Assembly (NCBI GenBank): GCA_949130485.1
Contig: OX422185.1
Span: 649,501-713,500, forward strand
Reading direction: 5' to 3'
Source of the DNA: Agelas oroides
Taxonomy: Eukaryota > Porifera > Demospongiae > Agelasida > Agelasidae
DNA: 64,000 nucleotides
Part shown: positions 10,392 through 20,940 of the stretch, one piece after another
Layout: each line of letters begins with the position of its first letter
Position numbering within the stretch: the stretch's first letter is position 1
Position numbers and translations under genes: made by a program
Notes under the pieces: generated by a model
The model's input: only the letters and a program-made list of their open reading frames with translations
What the model was told of the DNA's origin: nothing
The model's database searches: none

Positions 10392-11246
10392 TTAATCCAC
10401 ATCTTCCTTATCAGTGCATCCTTCACAATCAGCTTCACAATTGCATGATTCACAAATCTTCTCAGAGTTGGTGAACCAAGGAAAGTTTGTTACAAATAAT
10501 GTTAATCCCAAAGTAAAAATATGAACAGCACCACCGCATCCTCTTTGAAGTGTGTTGTATTTGGGCACAAGTTTAGGATGATACTTCTTCTTATCAGCCT
10601 TGCAACCAATCTCGTTAACGCCCACAGAACACTCCGCACACGCCTCCTCGCGAAATACCAACTCCAATTCATTGTCACTTTGTACCGGCGCCGACTTAAG
10701 AGCTTCTAGAATCTCCTTTCCACTGTCTTTCAAAGCAATGTAAATAACTGGCAAACATAAAATCTTCTCGTCCTTGGTGATCGCCTTTAAGGCGTTGTGT
10801 ACCACAACTTGTGTTTCGGCTTTGTCTTCATCGTCGAATCCGTGCTCCTGCTTCCTTTCGTGATTTGTAGCTGCCACGACCATATTTTCGAATATAGAAG
10901 AGCCGAAAAAGTGGTACATCACTTTCAAGTCATCTTGTAAAACTCCGTCAACTTTTTCTAGCGTACCCCTGTTTGGTAAAAAGTAAACAACTCGGTCCAC
11001 TGTCAATTTCTCTGTGGTTAAAGTAGAAACGGTCGTACGAAATACTTCTTTACGGTCGCTTACGCGCTCCCCAAGTGGTTCAGTAGAAACTTCCATTGTA
11101 CGTACTTCGTGTTCCCAACTGGTGAACATTTTACCGGGTAAGGGACCTTGCCCATCATCTTTTCCAGTTGGACCGAGAAGCTTAATCGCGGTGGTGCTTT
11201 TCCCCGTTCCAGATTTGCCAACGAGAAGAATATTATACCACGCCAT
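10392..11246 (-). CDS. Short GIMAP/AIG1-like paralogue lacking switch II
   Basis: A 284-residue intronless protein clearly related to the protein at 6338-7453. Walker A GKSGTGKS is at residues 10-17. The shared block LTVDRVVYFLPNRG is at 81-94, VVAATNHERK at 123-132 and EILEALKSAPV at 178-188. The C-terminal Cys module is CAEC (203-206), CESCNC (265-270), C274 and C277. The interval between P-loop and LTVDRVV is about 57 residues shorter than in the paralogue, and the DxPG switch II motif is absent, although the frame stays open. It may bind nucleotide without normal switching, or be a dominant partner of the longer protein; both are inference. An intron or an assembly gap is an alternative explanation. 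Confidence 0.8.
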   Translation of the reverse strand: MAWYNILLVGKSGTGKSTTAIKLLGPTGKDDGQGPLPGKMFTSWEHEVRTMEVSTEPLGERVSDRKEVFRTTVSTLTTEKLTVDRVVYFLPNRGTLEKVDGVLQDDLKVMYHFFGSSIFENMVVAATNHERKQEHGFDDEDKAETQVVVHNALKAITKDEKILCLPVIYIALKDSGKEILEALKSAPVQSDNELELVFREEACAECSVGVNEIGCKADKKKYHPKLVPKYNTLQRGCGGAVHIFTLGLTLFVTNFPWFTNSEKICESCNCEADCEGCTDKEDVD

Positions 11247-11353
11247 CTGAAAGATGGGTGTTTTCAGAAAAAGGTTTACTTTATTAAAGTGGGAGGTACC
11301 TTCTCTCCTTCCTCCTCCGGAAATAAAAAGAAGTACGGCTGACTAGTCATTAT

Positions 11354-12257
11354 TCATGAGTTGCTGATTCGGCCTTGATAAATTTTGCTTTTTTTTGGAC
11401 TATTTTTATTTTCCCAAGAAATCTGCCTATTTTTCTTTTCACTTATGCCTATTTTGCTTGTTTTTTTTTTTTTGCTTTCACAATCATATGCAAAATTGAT
11501 AAATAAAAACTTCGGTGAGGATTGCTCCTGCCTCCTCATCACAGCGGTCCAGCGACCAGGGACTTCCAGTCCTCCATCTCGGTTGAAGCGCTCCTCTGAG
11601 GGTGTCATCTGGATGTGCAGGGCCTCCTTCACCAACAGCTCCTGTCCTCTGCCATGGTCCAGCAGTGGTCTCCTTCCAGTGGATCGGATGGTGATTCTCC
11701 CACGCATGCTCCGCTACAGCTGACTTCTTCATCATCCCCCTCTCGCAGGCATCTCGGTGTTCCTTCAGTCTCGTTTCCAGTCTCTGTCTGGTCTCCCCAA
11801 TGTAGACCTGGCCGCAGCTGCAGGGGATACGATATACCACATTGGATTGCTTACCAAGAGGTAATGTATCCTTGACCTTGGTCAACATTGAGCGGAGAGT
11901 CCCCCCGTACTTAAAGACTACTCTGATGTTGAACTCCCTGCAAACGCGCCTAATGTCCTCACTCATCCCAGTCACATAGGGTATCACCACCAGTGGTCCC
12001 CTCTCCTCCTCCTGTTCCTCATCACGGCTGCTCGTGTCTGCCGTTTCCTGTGTGGGTGGGGCAGAAGCATTGCAGATAAAGTTTGCAAGGTAACCGTTCT
12101 GCTTGAGGACCTTAGCAAGGTGGTCAACTTCCTTCTGAAGGTTGTCCTGCGTGCTGATGATCTCTCTGGCCCTGTCATGGAGACATTTCACCACACCTCT
12201 CTTCACGTGGGTTGGATGATGGGACTTGAAGTGGAGATACCGGAGAGGATGACAGCC
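11354..12257 (-). pseudogene. Penelope-like element: RT end plus GIY-YIG endonuclease, broken
   Basis: The minus-strand frame begins with YLHFKSHHPTHVKR, the C-terminal edge of a Penelope-type reverse transcriptase. It runs through a linker to a GIY-YIG endonuclease: VVYRIPC, then QVYIGETRQRLETRLKEH with the conserved Tyr, Arg and His positions, then AVAEHAWENHH. A shift near 11700 moves the last ~60 residues (GRGQELLVKEALHIQM) into another frame. Penelope-like elements copy themselves by target-primed reverse transcription using this endonuclease. The catalytic reverse transcriptase core is missing. Confidence 0.8.
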
Positions 12258-12350
12258 TGGACGTCTCTGTCTACAGGAAGCCCACGCACACGGACCAGTA
12301 TCTCCACTTCAAGTCCCATCATCCAACCCACATGAAGAGAGATCATCAGC
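12258..12350 (+). pseudogene. Opposite-strand Penelope reverse transcriptase fragment
   Basis: The plus strand reads LDVSVYRKPTHTDQYLHFKS, the segment that should precede the minus-strand part next door. It is thus head-to-head with its own continuation, and 12204-12240 and 12299-12335 form an inverted repeat around the junction. This indicates a local inversion or foldback insertion of the same element. Confidence 0.7.
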
Positions 12351-12547
12351 ACGCAGGACAACCTTCAGGATGCTCACTAGTCTAAAGCCTCGTTTACACT
12401 AGCACTTAAGCTGGTTTTAACGTTTAAACTCACAGAAAGTGGTTTCCAAAGCATATTAAGATCATTTACACAGCTGCCCTAAACCCAATTTGCACTTGAT
12501 TGATACACTGCACAACTGGTAACAATAGGTGGTCTGCCCACGTTCAG

Positions 12548-12552
12548 TTATG
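12548..12552. repeat. Target site duplication TTATG, left
   Basis: Identical to the five bases at 16746-16750, directly outside the two LTRs of the Ty3/gypsy element. Confidence 0.85.
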
Positions 12553-12750
12553 TATTATGTCCAAGGACAGCCGGTCATACAACTGCTCATCAAAATGGTG
12601 GACCATACACACAAGGAGGAGTATATAACTGAGCATGCGCAAAGATTACAAATAATTACATAGTACATATATAGTACAACACAAACAGTCTACAGAATCA
12701 AATAACGACACAATGACAATACACAAAACTATGCAACACAATACACTACA
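12553..12750 (-). repeat. 3' LTR of Ty3/gypsy element
   Basis: A 198 bp terminal repeat matching 16552-16745 with about six substitutions and one 4 bp length difference. Read on the minus strand it starts TGTAGTGTATTG. A polypurine tract (GGGGGGAGGAGA on the minus strand, 12751-12762) lies immediately before it, as needed for plus-strand priming. Confidence 0.9.
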
Positions 12751-12768
12751 TCTCCTCCCCCCATAGTT

Positions 12769-15700
12769 TCACTGTCCGTAACGAACTGGTGGTCGATGGA
12801 CCCGTGAGGGATAACGGCGACTGGAAGAACCAGGCGGCTCTGACAGTACAGTGGCCTGGCTAGTATCACTGGTAGATGAACTGGAGAGGCGCTCTGGCGG
12901 TACTATACTGTCCTCCAGATCAGGTGGGTCAGCCTTCTGATCATCAGCTGAGGTGGCAGGTGGGCGTACTTTGCCATCTCTGATATGGTCCACATGTCGG
13001 CGCCACACAGCTCCACTAGCCACACGTATGGCAAGATATGAAACAGGTCCTTGTATCCCCGTAATAACTCCATCAACCCAGCGAGGGCCTTCTCGCATAT
13101 TCCAAACCCATACTCTCTAACCAAGGACGAATTGTCGCTCACAGCTGTGAGTGTCATGCTGAGTCTTTTGGTGGGCCTGTTGCTCTCTCACTCGCCTGCC
13201 TACATCTGGCTTAATCAAGTCCAGTCTTGTGCGGAGAGTGCGACCCATCAGCAGCGTACTTTGTGGAACACCAGTTGTGGCATGAGGAGTGGCCCGGTAG
13301 CGTAGCAAGAAAGAGGCCAGTGTCTGTTCCAGCGGAACACCATCCTCACGTCCAGCCTCAAGCGCTTGTTTGACTGTCTGTACCAGCCGCTCAGCTGCTC
13401 CATTACTGGCTGGGTGGTATGGTGAAGAACGTATGTGTTTCACTCCATTCATACGGAGGAAAGCCTCCAGTTCCTTGGACACAAACTGTGGGCCATTATC
13501 GGATATCAACTGTTCTGGCAGTCCATATCTTGCAAAGGTCTCCCGAAGTTTGGTGATAGTCTTGTTTGCTGTTGTGCTCGACATTGTGTACACTTCCGGC
13601 CATTTGGAGTGCGCGTCGGTGATTACCAGCAGCATCTGCCCTCTGACTGGACCCGCAAAATCAATGTGGATTCGTTGCCACGGCACTGTAGGCCATGCCC
13701 ATGGATGAAGTGGGGCCTTTAGCGGGGAGTGTTTGTTGGACTGACATGCCTCACAGCTCTTGGCACATTCTTCCACGTCCCGATCAAGGCCAGGCCACCA
13801 GACGTGGCTGCGAGCGAGTGCCTTCATGATCACCACTCCTGGATGACCTCTGTGCAGCTCCCCCAAGACCTGCTGATGCAGCTTCACCCGCACAATGACT
13901 CTCGTCCCCCACAAAACACAGTCACCTTCCACTGCTATCTCTTCCCTCTTCCGCCAGAGGGGGCGTAGTTCATCCGGGACTTTTGCCAGCCAGCCAGTCC
14001 TAGCATACCTCATGACCTTACTGAGGAGTGGGTCTGTGCGTGTTGCAGTCATAACTTGTGAAGCATGGACAGGGAGTGCGTCCACTTGGGCAATGTTGAA
14101 GACCGTCGTGTCCTCATAATTCCCAAGAGTCGAGTCGTCCTGGAGTGGAAGACGAGACATTCCATCGGCGTTCCCATGAGCCTTAGTAGGACGGAAGTGG
14201 ATGTCGTAGCTATATCCAGAGAGCAGTAGGGCCCATCTCTGCATACGCGCTGCAGCTAATGAAGGTACACCATTCTTGGGGCCCAAAATCGCTGTGAGGG
14301 GTTTGTGGTCAGTGACCAACGTTTAGTGTCTCCCATAAAGGAATTGGTGGAATTTCTTAATTCCGAAGACTAATGACAGAGCCTCCTTTTCCACTTGGGC
14401 ATACCGTTTCTCACTAGGAAAGAGGGTGCGGGAAGCAAACGCTATGGGACGCTCGGACCCGTCTGGCATAGTGTGTGAAATGACTGCGCCCACACCGTAC
14501 TGCGAAGCATCACCAGCCATACGAATGGGTAAGTTGATGTCATTGTGTGTGAGAACTGGGGCTGAGACAAGTTTCTCCTTGGCCTCCTCGAAGACTTGCT
14601 GACACTCCTTGGACCATTTCCACTGCACTCCAGAGTGGAGGAGACTGTAGAGTGGGTGCAGTAGTGACGCTAAGTTTGGCACAAATTTGCCATAGTAGTT
14701 CACGAGCCCAAGAAATGCTCGTAGCTCGCTCACATTCTGGGGAACACGATGTCCCTGTGACCAAAATATCGTCGATGTAGCACACTACATACGGGATACC
14801 CTGCAAAATCGTGTCCATTGCTTGTTGAAACACTGCTGGGGCTGAAGCAACCCCGAAGGGAAGTTGTGTGCATTCATACAACCCCTTATGGGTGTTGAGG
14901 GTGACCAGCTTTGTTGACTCATCATCAAGAAGCATCTGTTGATATGCAGCAGTTAAATCCAACTTTGTAAAGTGCTTGCCACCTGCTAGGCTTGCCATGA
15001 GCTCATTCGGGTTGGGCAGAGGGTACTGGTCCGCCTGCAGCATGGGGTTTATTGTGACTTTGAAATCTCCACAGAATCTTATAGTACCATCCTTTTTCGG
15101 GACTGGCACTATGGGAGCTGCCCAGTCACTGTGATCCACTTTCCGCAAGATGCCTGTTGCTTCCAGCCGGTCCAATTCTCTACCGACTGTTTCCTTGATT
15201 GCGAAAGGTACCGGGCAAGGGCGGCAAAAACATGGGTTAGCACCTTCATGAAGACTCAGATGTGCACAAACATGCTTCATAGTGCCTAATCCCTCCTGAA
15301 ACACACTCGGTCATCTCCTCCACAGCCTGAGAGCTACTATTAGCAGACATCAGCCGGACACTGGCCCAATCCAAACAGATGTGCTGGAGCCAGTTGCGTC
15401 CCAGAAGGGGTGGTCCTTTGCCTCTGACCACATACAGCTTATGGTGGCCTGTGTACCCACCATACCTCACTTCTACCTCAATCTGTCCCAGGACAGGAAT
15501 GGTCTCAGCGGTGTACGTTCGCAAGACCAGCGAGGACTTGTCCAAGTGTGCGGATGGGAATAGATCTTTTTGGTGGTTTGGGAAATCAAGCTGACAGCTG
15601 CTCCCGTGTCTATCTCCATTGTGAGAGACTGTCCGTTCACCTCCAAAATTGCTTGGTATAGGGACCTGAAGTCTTGGCTCCCAGTTGCCAAATCAGTTCC
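12769..15700 (-). pseudogene. gypsy pol: protease, RT, RNase H, integrase (broken)
   Basis: Protease is marked by MEIDTGAAVSLIS (aspartate site Asp-Thr-Gly) near 15620 and continues in another frame to LLGRNWLQ. Reverse transcriptase spans about 15240-14740 with VPKKDGTIRFCGDFK and the catalytic YIDDILV near 14760, after which the frame shifts. RNase H (14730-14325) starts LRAFLGLVNYYGKF and ends in a stop at 14320-14322. Integrase (14319-13117) has the HHCC zinc motif (HRGHPG, then CEACQ) and the Asp-Asp-Glu triad at IDFAGP, LISDNGPQF and ASNGAAERL. A second stop at 13114-13116 cuts off a C-terminal domain extending to 12769. The breaks make it non-functional as written. Confidence 0.88.
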
Positions 15701-15712
15701 TCTGCAGGCTCG

Positions 15713-16521
15713 TCACTGCTTGCCTGGGGTTCTGTGATCTCTGTGTCTACCCATTGGGTCCTTCCAGGGGGTGATCGTTTGCTGCTGTCTGCTTTTTCTT
15801 ACTTCTGCAGACGCTAGCAACGTGCCCACTTTTACCGCAGTTGAAGCACTTGGCTTGTCTAAACCCACAGGCATTAGAGGCGTGCCCCGCCCTCCCGCAG
15901 CGGTAGCATGGCTTCTCTCCTTTGGACTCTTCTTTTCAGTCGGCCGTCGTCGGTCTAACTTGTGGAGCTGTGGCACTTCAGAGCCCCTGAGTGTCTGCAC
16001 GTTCTTCTGTGCTGCCTCCAAGCTGAGCGCTACTTCCATGACTCCTTTAAGCGTAGGCTCTTTCTCCGTGAGTAAGCGTTTTTTTTGTCGACTCGCTTCT
16101 CATACCAAACACTAGGCGGTCTCGGAGTGCTTGCTCCAGGAATGTCCCAAACTCACAATGCGAAGCTATAGGCAGCGAAGCTCCGCCACGTATTCGGCAA
16201 TGGATTCGTCGGAACCTTGGTTCCTCTGATGGAAGGTATATCGGTGGGTAAGGATGTTCACATGCAGGCTTAGGCTCAAAGTGCGCCTTTAACTTCTCAA
16301 CGATAGTGGCGTAGGGCTTGTCAACGGGACTCTCTGGGGCAAACAGATCATGCAGCAAACTATACACCGTTCCCAATGACAGTAAGGAACAACGGTACCT
16401 TCTTCTCCTCGGCGACACTGTTCACAGAGATGTACAGCTCGAATCTCTCCAAATACACCGACAGCCGCTCGCGTCCCGGGCGAAACTCATTCAGTTGACC
16501 GAAGGTACTGCCTGCAGCCAT
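15713..16521 (-). pseudogene. gypsy gag with two CCHC zinc knuckles (broken)
   Basis: A start at about 16521 opens MAAGSTFGQLNEFRPGRERL, the expected Gag N-terminus just after the leader. The frame shifts near 16370 and again further on. Two CX2CX4HX4C knuckles (CYRCGRAGHASNAC and CFNCGKSGHVASVC) lie at about 15915-15810 in yet another frame. Gag packages the element RNA in the cytoplasm; the shifts prevent that here. Confidence 0.85.
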
Positions 16522-16551
16522 GGTTCGTCTCGACTCGAACCTCGTCGCCAA

Positions 16552-16745
16552 TATTATGTCCAAGGACAGCCGGTCATACAACTGCTCATCAAAATGGTGG
16601 ACCATACACACGAGGAGGAGTATATAACTGAGCATGCGCAAAGATTAAAAATAATTACATAATACATAGTACGACACAAACAGTCTACAGAATCAAATAA
16701 CAACACAATGACAATACACAAATCTATGCAACACAATACACTACA
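16552..16745 (-). repeat. 5' LTR of Ty3/gypsy element
   Basis: A 194 bp partner of the repeat at 12553-12750. On the minus strand it starts TGTAGTG and ends ACATAATA directly before the primer-binding-like TTGGCGACGAGG. As 5' LTR it would carry the promoter. Confidence 0.9.
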
Positions 16746-16750
16746 TTATG
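16746..16750. repeat. Target site duplication TTATG, right
   Basis: Matches 12548-12552 exactly and fixes the outer boundary of the retrotransposon. Confidence 0.85.
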
Positions 16751-18390
16751 TAAGTCCTCTCTACCTTCTCCCTACCCTCTATGTCACTCGATGATATAAT
16801 ACATCCTAAACTGTGGAAAGATCACTTCCATGTATTCCAGGAAAGTGCTTCGCTGTTATATTGACCAAACTCCCTACTACATTTCAGTCCAATTTGGTCC
16901 TTCTCCTTAGGCATAGAATAACTGGGATACTGGTGCAAAAGGAGAGTTTGGTCAATATAGCAGTGAAGCACTGCTCAATCCTCTTGAATGTGTCATATAG
17001 TAAATCAATTAAATTGTGTTTTGTTAGCCATTATATCTCTTCTACAGGAGACATTCAAAAGTTTAAACTCTTACAGAGTGCATTAGAGATGATGGAAGAC
17101 AATGGGGTGATGATACATACTTGCTTAGATTGTAGTCTGAACACCCAGTTCAATCAAATCTCAAATGACTTCTCAATTTTTCATTTTGCATGTTTTCAAT
17201 GTCACTAATTAGAAAGCAGGCTCTCTGAGTCTGTAACTCACTCATCCATTTTTACGTCATGACCTCCAGAATATGTTATTATTGTGTCCCTTAGCAACTA
17301 CTGGCGTCATCTGTGTACAAGATCAGTTCTAAGAAGCAGTGTGACAGAGGGTACTGTGCACTTAACAGGAGCTGCAGGATGAAGACATAAATTAAGGTAG
17401 GATGTGCGGACTTGTGACTCTTCTTGAATATGCCCTAGCAAGTTGAGATCAGTTGAATATCATAGCAACGTAGCTGTTGGAGATATGTATTTCATTAGCA
17501 TTTATCTCTGTTTTCTCCACAGGACATATCAATTAGGAATGGTGGAAGACAATTGGGGTGGATTGATTCACAGTTATTTTTATTTCTATTTTTCAAGCTG
17601 TGGTGTCAAACTTCAGTAAGTCCTCTCAGCCTGGGAAAGAAACGCTGAAACTTTGGGCATGCACATGCACTTTTGTGGCTATTAGTTCATTCCATACTAC
17701 ATACCTTTCCACTTGGGGTGTAAGTATCCAAGTGTTTCAAGGAAATTTATGGGTTGAACAATATCAATTTGAAGTAGCCTTAGTGTTGCTGAACAATGTG
17801 TTGGGGAAAAGGATGAGATTAGGCTTTGATGGTTCCTCTGAGGCTTCTTCCCATTCACTTGTATGAAGAGATTAGGCCTAACATCAACAAGAATTTAACC
17901 AGTAATGGTGTCACTTATTTTTTTCTCTCGCTTCTCTTCCCAGTGGTCCACACACATCTCCCCTCACACAGTATTGTACCAGCTGCTGAGGGACCTATAT
18001 TCTGGACCAAGCTGTGTCTTAACTGTAAAGTGGAAGAAAACATTCAAAACAACCACTACACTACATACATGTATGTTGGTGGGGTGTGTGAGTATGGGTG
18101 TGGTGCACGTGTTACTCATTAATTACCCATTCTGCTCTCCACACTAACCCCCCACCCCCTTCTTGACCTTCACTTCTTTCTTTCACTCCTTCCCTGCTGT
18201 CTTCCACAGACACACTAGATGTCTTCCACCATGTGTTTGGATATGGTCTATACTAAGGCAACCATGAATGGTTTCATATTATTAACCTTTTAGTTGCATG
18301 ACTCAAAGATATAGTGCTAGTCATCAATTATGCAAGTTGCTTGTACTAGTGATGAGGTGCTAGCATATATTATAATACCAGGTGTGGTGT
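16751..18390. other. Non-coding stretch with a small hairpin
   Basis: A hairpin with ~29 bp arms (gtgcttcgctgttatattga at 16845 and its inverse at 16943-16971) is the only clear structure. Two similar segments (acaggagacattc... at about 17044 and acaggacatatca... at 17520, each followed by gatggtggaagacaat-like sequence) suggest an old duplication. No gene is supported. Confidence 0.4.
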
Positions 18391-18426
18391 GGTACTAGTC
18401 TCATGCCCTGACTGCATGTTGGATGG
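18391..18426. repeat. LINE target site duplication, left
   Basis: The 36 bp starting ggtactagtctcatgccctg recur at 19147-19181 with a single base missing, directly bordering the LINE. Confidence 0.8.
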
Positions 18427-19146
18427 GTATGGGTATAACTACCTGAAGTTCAATCCAGACAAAACACAATGCATCAGATTTTCCAGACTGCATGACAATA
18501 GCTCATGCCATTTCATGTTTTGTGGAAAAACTCTTGAATGTTGCAGATCTGTCACTCATCTTGGTCATACACTCACCACTAATCTGTCGGATGGAGATGA
18601 CATCTTTAGGTGTTCTCGCGACTTTATAAGGAAGGCGAATGGCATTCTGGTCAAGTTTGGTTCTTGTGACCCTTTTGTTCTGACTAAGCTACTTACCTGT
18701 TTCTGTATGTCCTTTTATGGTTGTGCTCTATGGTCACTTGACTCTTGTGCTATTAAGAATCTGGATGTCTGCGACGTATATGGTCTTTACCGAGAAATTG
18801 TCACACTAGCATCTTTCATTCAGTATCTGTGTGTTTAATACGTTTCTGTAATCTGTTTCGTTCAGCTTGTAATAGCGATAACCTTCTTGTATGTACTATG
18901 TTCCTGTCTTCCTGTCTTTCATGTCGCAATTTCATAGGGTTTAATTATCAGTTTGGTACTAATATTACATCCGTGATTATAGTGATGTTAGTTCCGTTTG
19001 CATAAACCTTGTATGAGAAATTAGAGATAGGTCATTGTTTATTAGTGGTTTTGATTCATAGAAGCTAAATCAGATCATTTGTGCATTAGTTACTTAGTTC
19101 TTTATATCTTTGCCTGTATAATAATAATAATAATAACAGTGCACGT
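18427..19146 (+). mobile_element. 5'-truncated LINE with AAT-repeat tail
   Basis: The insertion starts inside a reverse transcriptase at YLKFNPDKTQCIRFSR and continues past VTHLGHTL, FIRKANGIL and LTCFCMSFYGCALW, all hallmarks of the region after the catalytic motif in CR1/jockey-like LINEs. The frame is open to a stop at 18836-18838. A 3' untranslated part of about 300 bp ends in an (aat)n run at 19119-19135, a usual tail for CR1-like elements. Flanking ~35 bp direct duplications prove insertion by target-primed reverse transcription. Confidence 0.88.
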
Positions 19147-19181
19147 GGTACTAGTCTCATGCCCTGACGCATGTTGGATGG
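19147..19181. repeat. LINE target site duplication, right
   Basis: Second copy of the 36 bp sequence at 18391-18426, one base shorter (gacgcat instead of gactgcat). Confidence 0.8.
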
Positions 19182-19602
19182 CCATGAGACTAGTGCAGTA
19201 TTGGGTTCATTGCAGCATGTACCAGTGACCACCAAAGAACCAGTTACTGCACTACAACAGCAATATTTAAAACTTGAATATAATAAACTTGATGCTTACA
19301 GTGGAAGTTACATGGCTTTTGGGAGGAAATTATAGTGTAAAGTCAAGGTTAAGTATAACTAATATTGGTATGTACATCAATTATAACAGCACACCATAGT
19401 TGTGCAATAATCATCTCACAGTTACAGAAAATTAAAGTTTAAAACAAGTTTGATAAACAGTTAAAGGTAAATCAAGGATGAAAGGTTTGTATACAACTAC
19501 TGTGATATAACAACAATAAAATATTGTATGCACTACATACAAATTACATGAATAACGAGCAGTACAATAATACAAGTTTGAAAGTCCAAAAAATTACTGT
19601 GG
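19182..19602. other. 3' flank of the Death/ankyrin gene, non-coding
   Basis: AT-rich sequence downstream of the minus-strand stop codon. It presumably contains the 3' untranslated region, but no unique polyadenylation site can be chosen among several AATAAA-like words. Confidence 0.35.
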
Positions 19603-20940
19603 TCACTGGTAGTCAGTTGAATGTTGAAAATTCTGTAAGTAGAGAGCCACATTGTGATGGTCCTTGGTTTCAGCCAACTGACGAGGTGTTGCATTATGTC
19701 GACCTCTTATGTTAGGAGGACACTTCACCACCTCAACCAAGAATTGAACTACTTGTAAGTGGCCATGTTCTGCTGCAGCATGGAGGGGAGTGTTCTTCCA
19801 AATGTCTCTTTGGTTAGGATTACAGTGTTTTTCTAAGGTGAGGAATTTCACAGTTTCTAATTGTCCATTGTGTGCAGCATCATGAAGTGGTGTTTGTTTG
19901 TTTCTATCCACACATGATGGGTCACACCCTTTTTCATCAATCAAATACTTCACAATGTGCAGATGACCCCCATAAGCAGCATGGTGAACAGGGGCATTAA
20001 GAGGAGTACAACCATACTGGCCTGCAATGTTTGGACTACATTTCAGATCAGTAATGAAAAATTTATGTATTTCCAAGTGGCCATAGTGTGCTGCCCAATG
20101 AATGGGAGTGTGACCAGCAGATTTTCTAGATGTTGGATTACAGTGTTTCTCTAAGGTAAGGAATTTCACAATGTATAAATGTCCATTGTATGCAGCAAGA
20201 TGAAGTGGTGTTACTTTGTCTTCATCCAAACATGATGGGTCACACCCTTGTTCATCAATCAAATACTTCATAATGTGCACATGACCTCTCTCAGCAGCAC
20301 CATGAAGAGAATGACGGCCATGAAAGCCTGGAATGTTTGGACTACATTTTAGATCAGTGATGAAGAATCGAATTATGTCCACGTGGCCATAAAGTGCAGC
20401 ATAGTGTAAAGGAGTTTCATTCTTCTTTGTTGTCAGAGAAGGCATGAGGTCCTTCATTGGCTTGTACTTCACAATCTCCTCAGTTAGAAATTTGACAATT
20501 CTGAGACAACCACTCACACAACTAATGTGTAAGGGAGTCCATCCGTCCTCGTCTTGACACAGAGGTTCTACCTGCTGCTCAGTAACAAGATACTTGATCA
20601 CATCAAGGTGAGCATGTTTAGTAGCCTCATGAAGTGGTGTTCTCCCACGTTGATCTAGACATGCAGGGTTGCAGTTTCTCTCATCAATGAAATACTTGAG
20701 TACGTCTAAACTCTCTCCCTACATGTGCAGCTGCGTGAAGAGCAGTGTTTCCATGCTCATCTTTCTGAAGTGGATTTTGGTGCTCCTTGTCTATACAAGA
20801 AACTTGACTCTCTCCAGATCTCCCCTCCTGACAGCAAGATGCAGTTCAGGTCTACTCCTAGTTAACTGATGCTCAGTAAATATCTGAAGTGTGCTATCAA
20901 TGTCCTCAACCAGTTCATCTAGTTCTTTAGATAGTGGGTC
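19603..20940 (-). CDS. Ankyrin-repeat exon (last exon)
   Basis: This exon encodes about 11 ankyrin repeats of ~33 residues, recognised by TPLHxAAxxGH-type helices and a following IVKFL or IMKYL. Examples are TPLHYAALYGHVDIIRFF, TPLHLAAYNGHLYIVKFL and TPLHAAAEHGHLQVVQFL. Pairs of repeats alternate between a 'CDPSC' and a 'CNP' or 'CSPN' loop, which suggests growth by duplication of a two- to three-repeat block. The acceptor is TACAATACAG|GACCC at 20940. The frame is open from about 20726 to the stop at 19603. Upstream repeats require shifts near 20795 and 20715. Confidence 0.85.

Larger units (their letters stand above)
12553..16745 (-). mobile_element. Ty3/gypsy LTR retrotransposon, full length, inactive
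   Basis: The element has two LTRs, a TTATG target duplication, a TTGGCGACGAGG primer-binding-site-like start next to the 5' LTR (16551-16540, minus) and a polypurine tract. The domain order is Gag with zinc knuckles, protease, reverse transcriptase, RNase H, integrase, which defines Ty3/gypsy (Metaviridae). No envelope frame is seen. LTRs of about 97% identity point to a fairly recent insertion, yet the coding part holds several shifts and at least two stop codons. Confidence 0.92.

Noticed and set aside
16813-17208. 131-codon frame
   Set aside because: It spans a foldback hairpin and shows no domain or codon bias.
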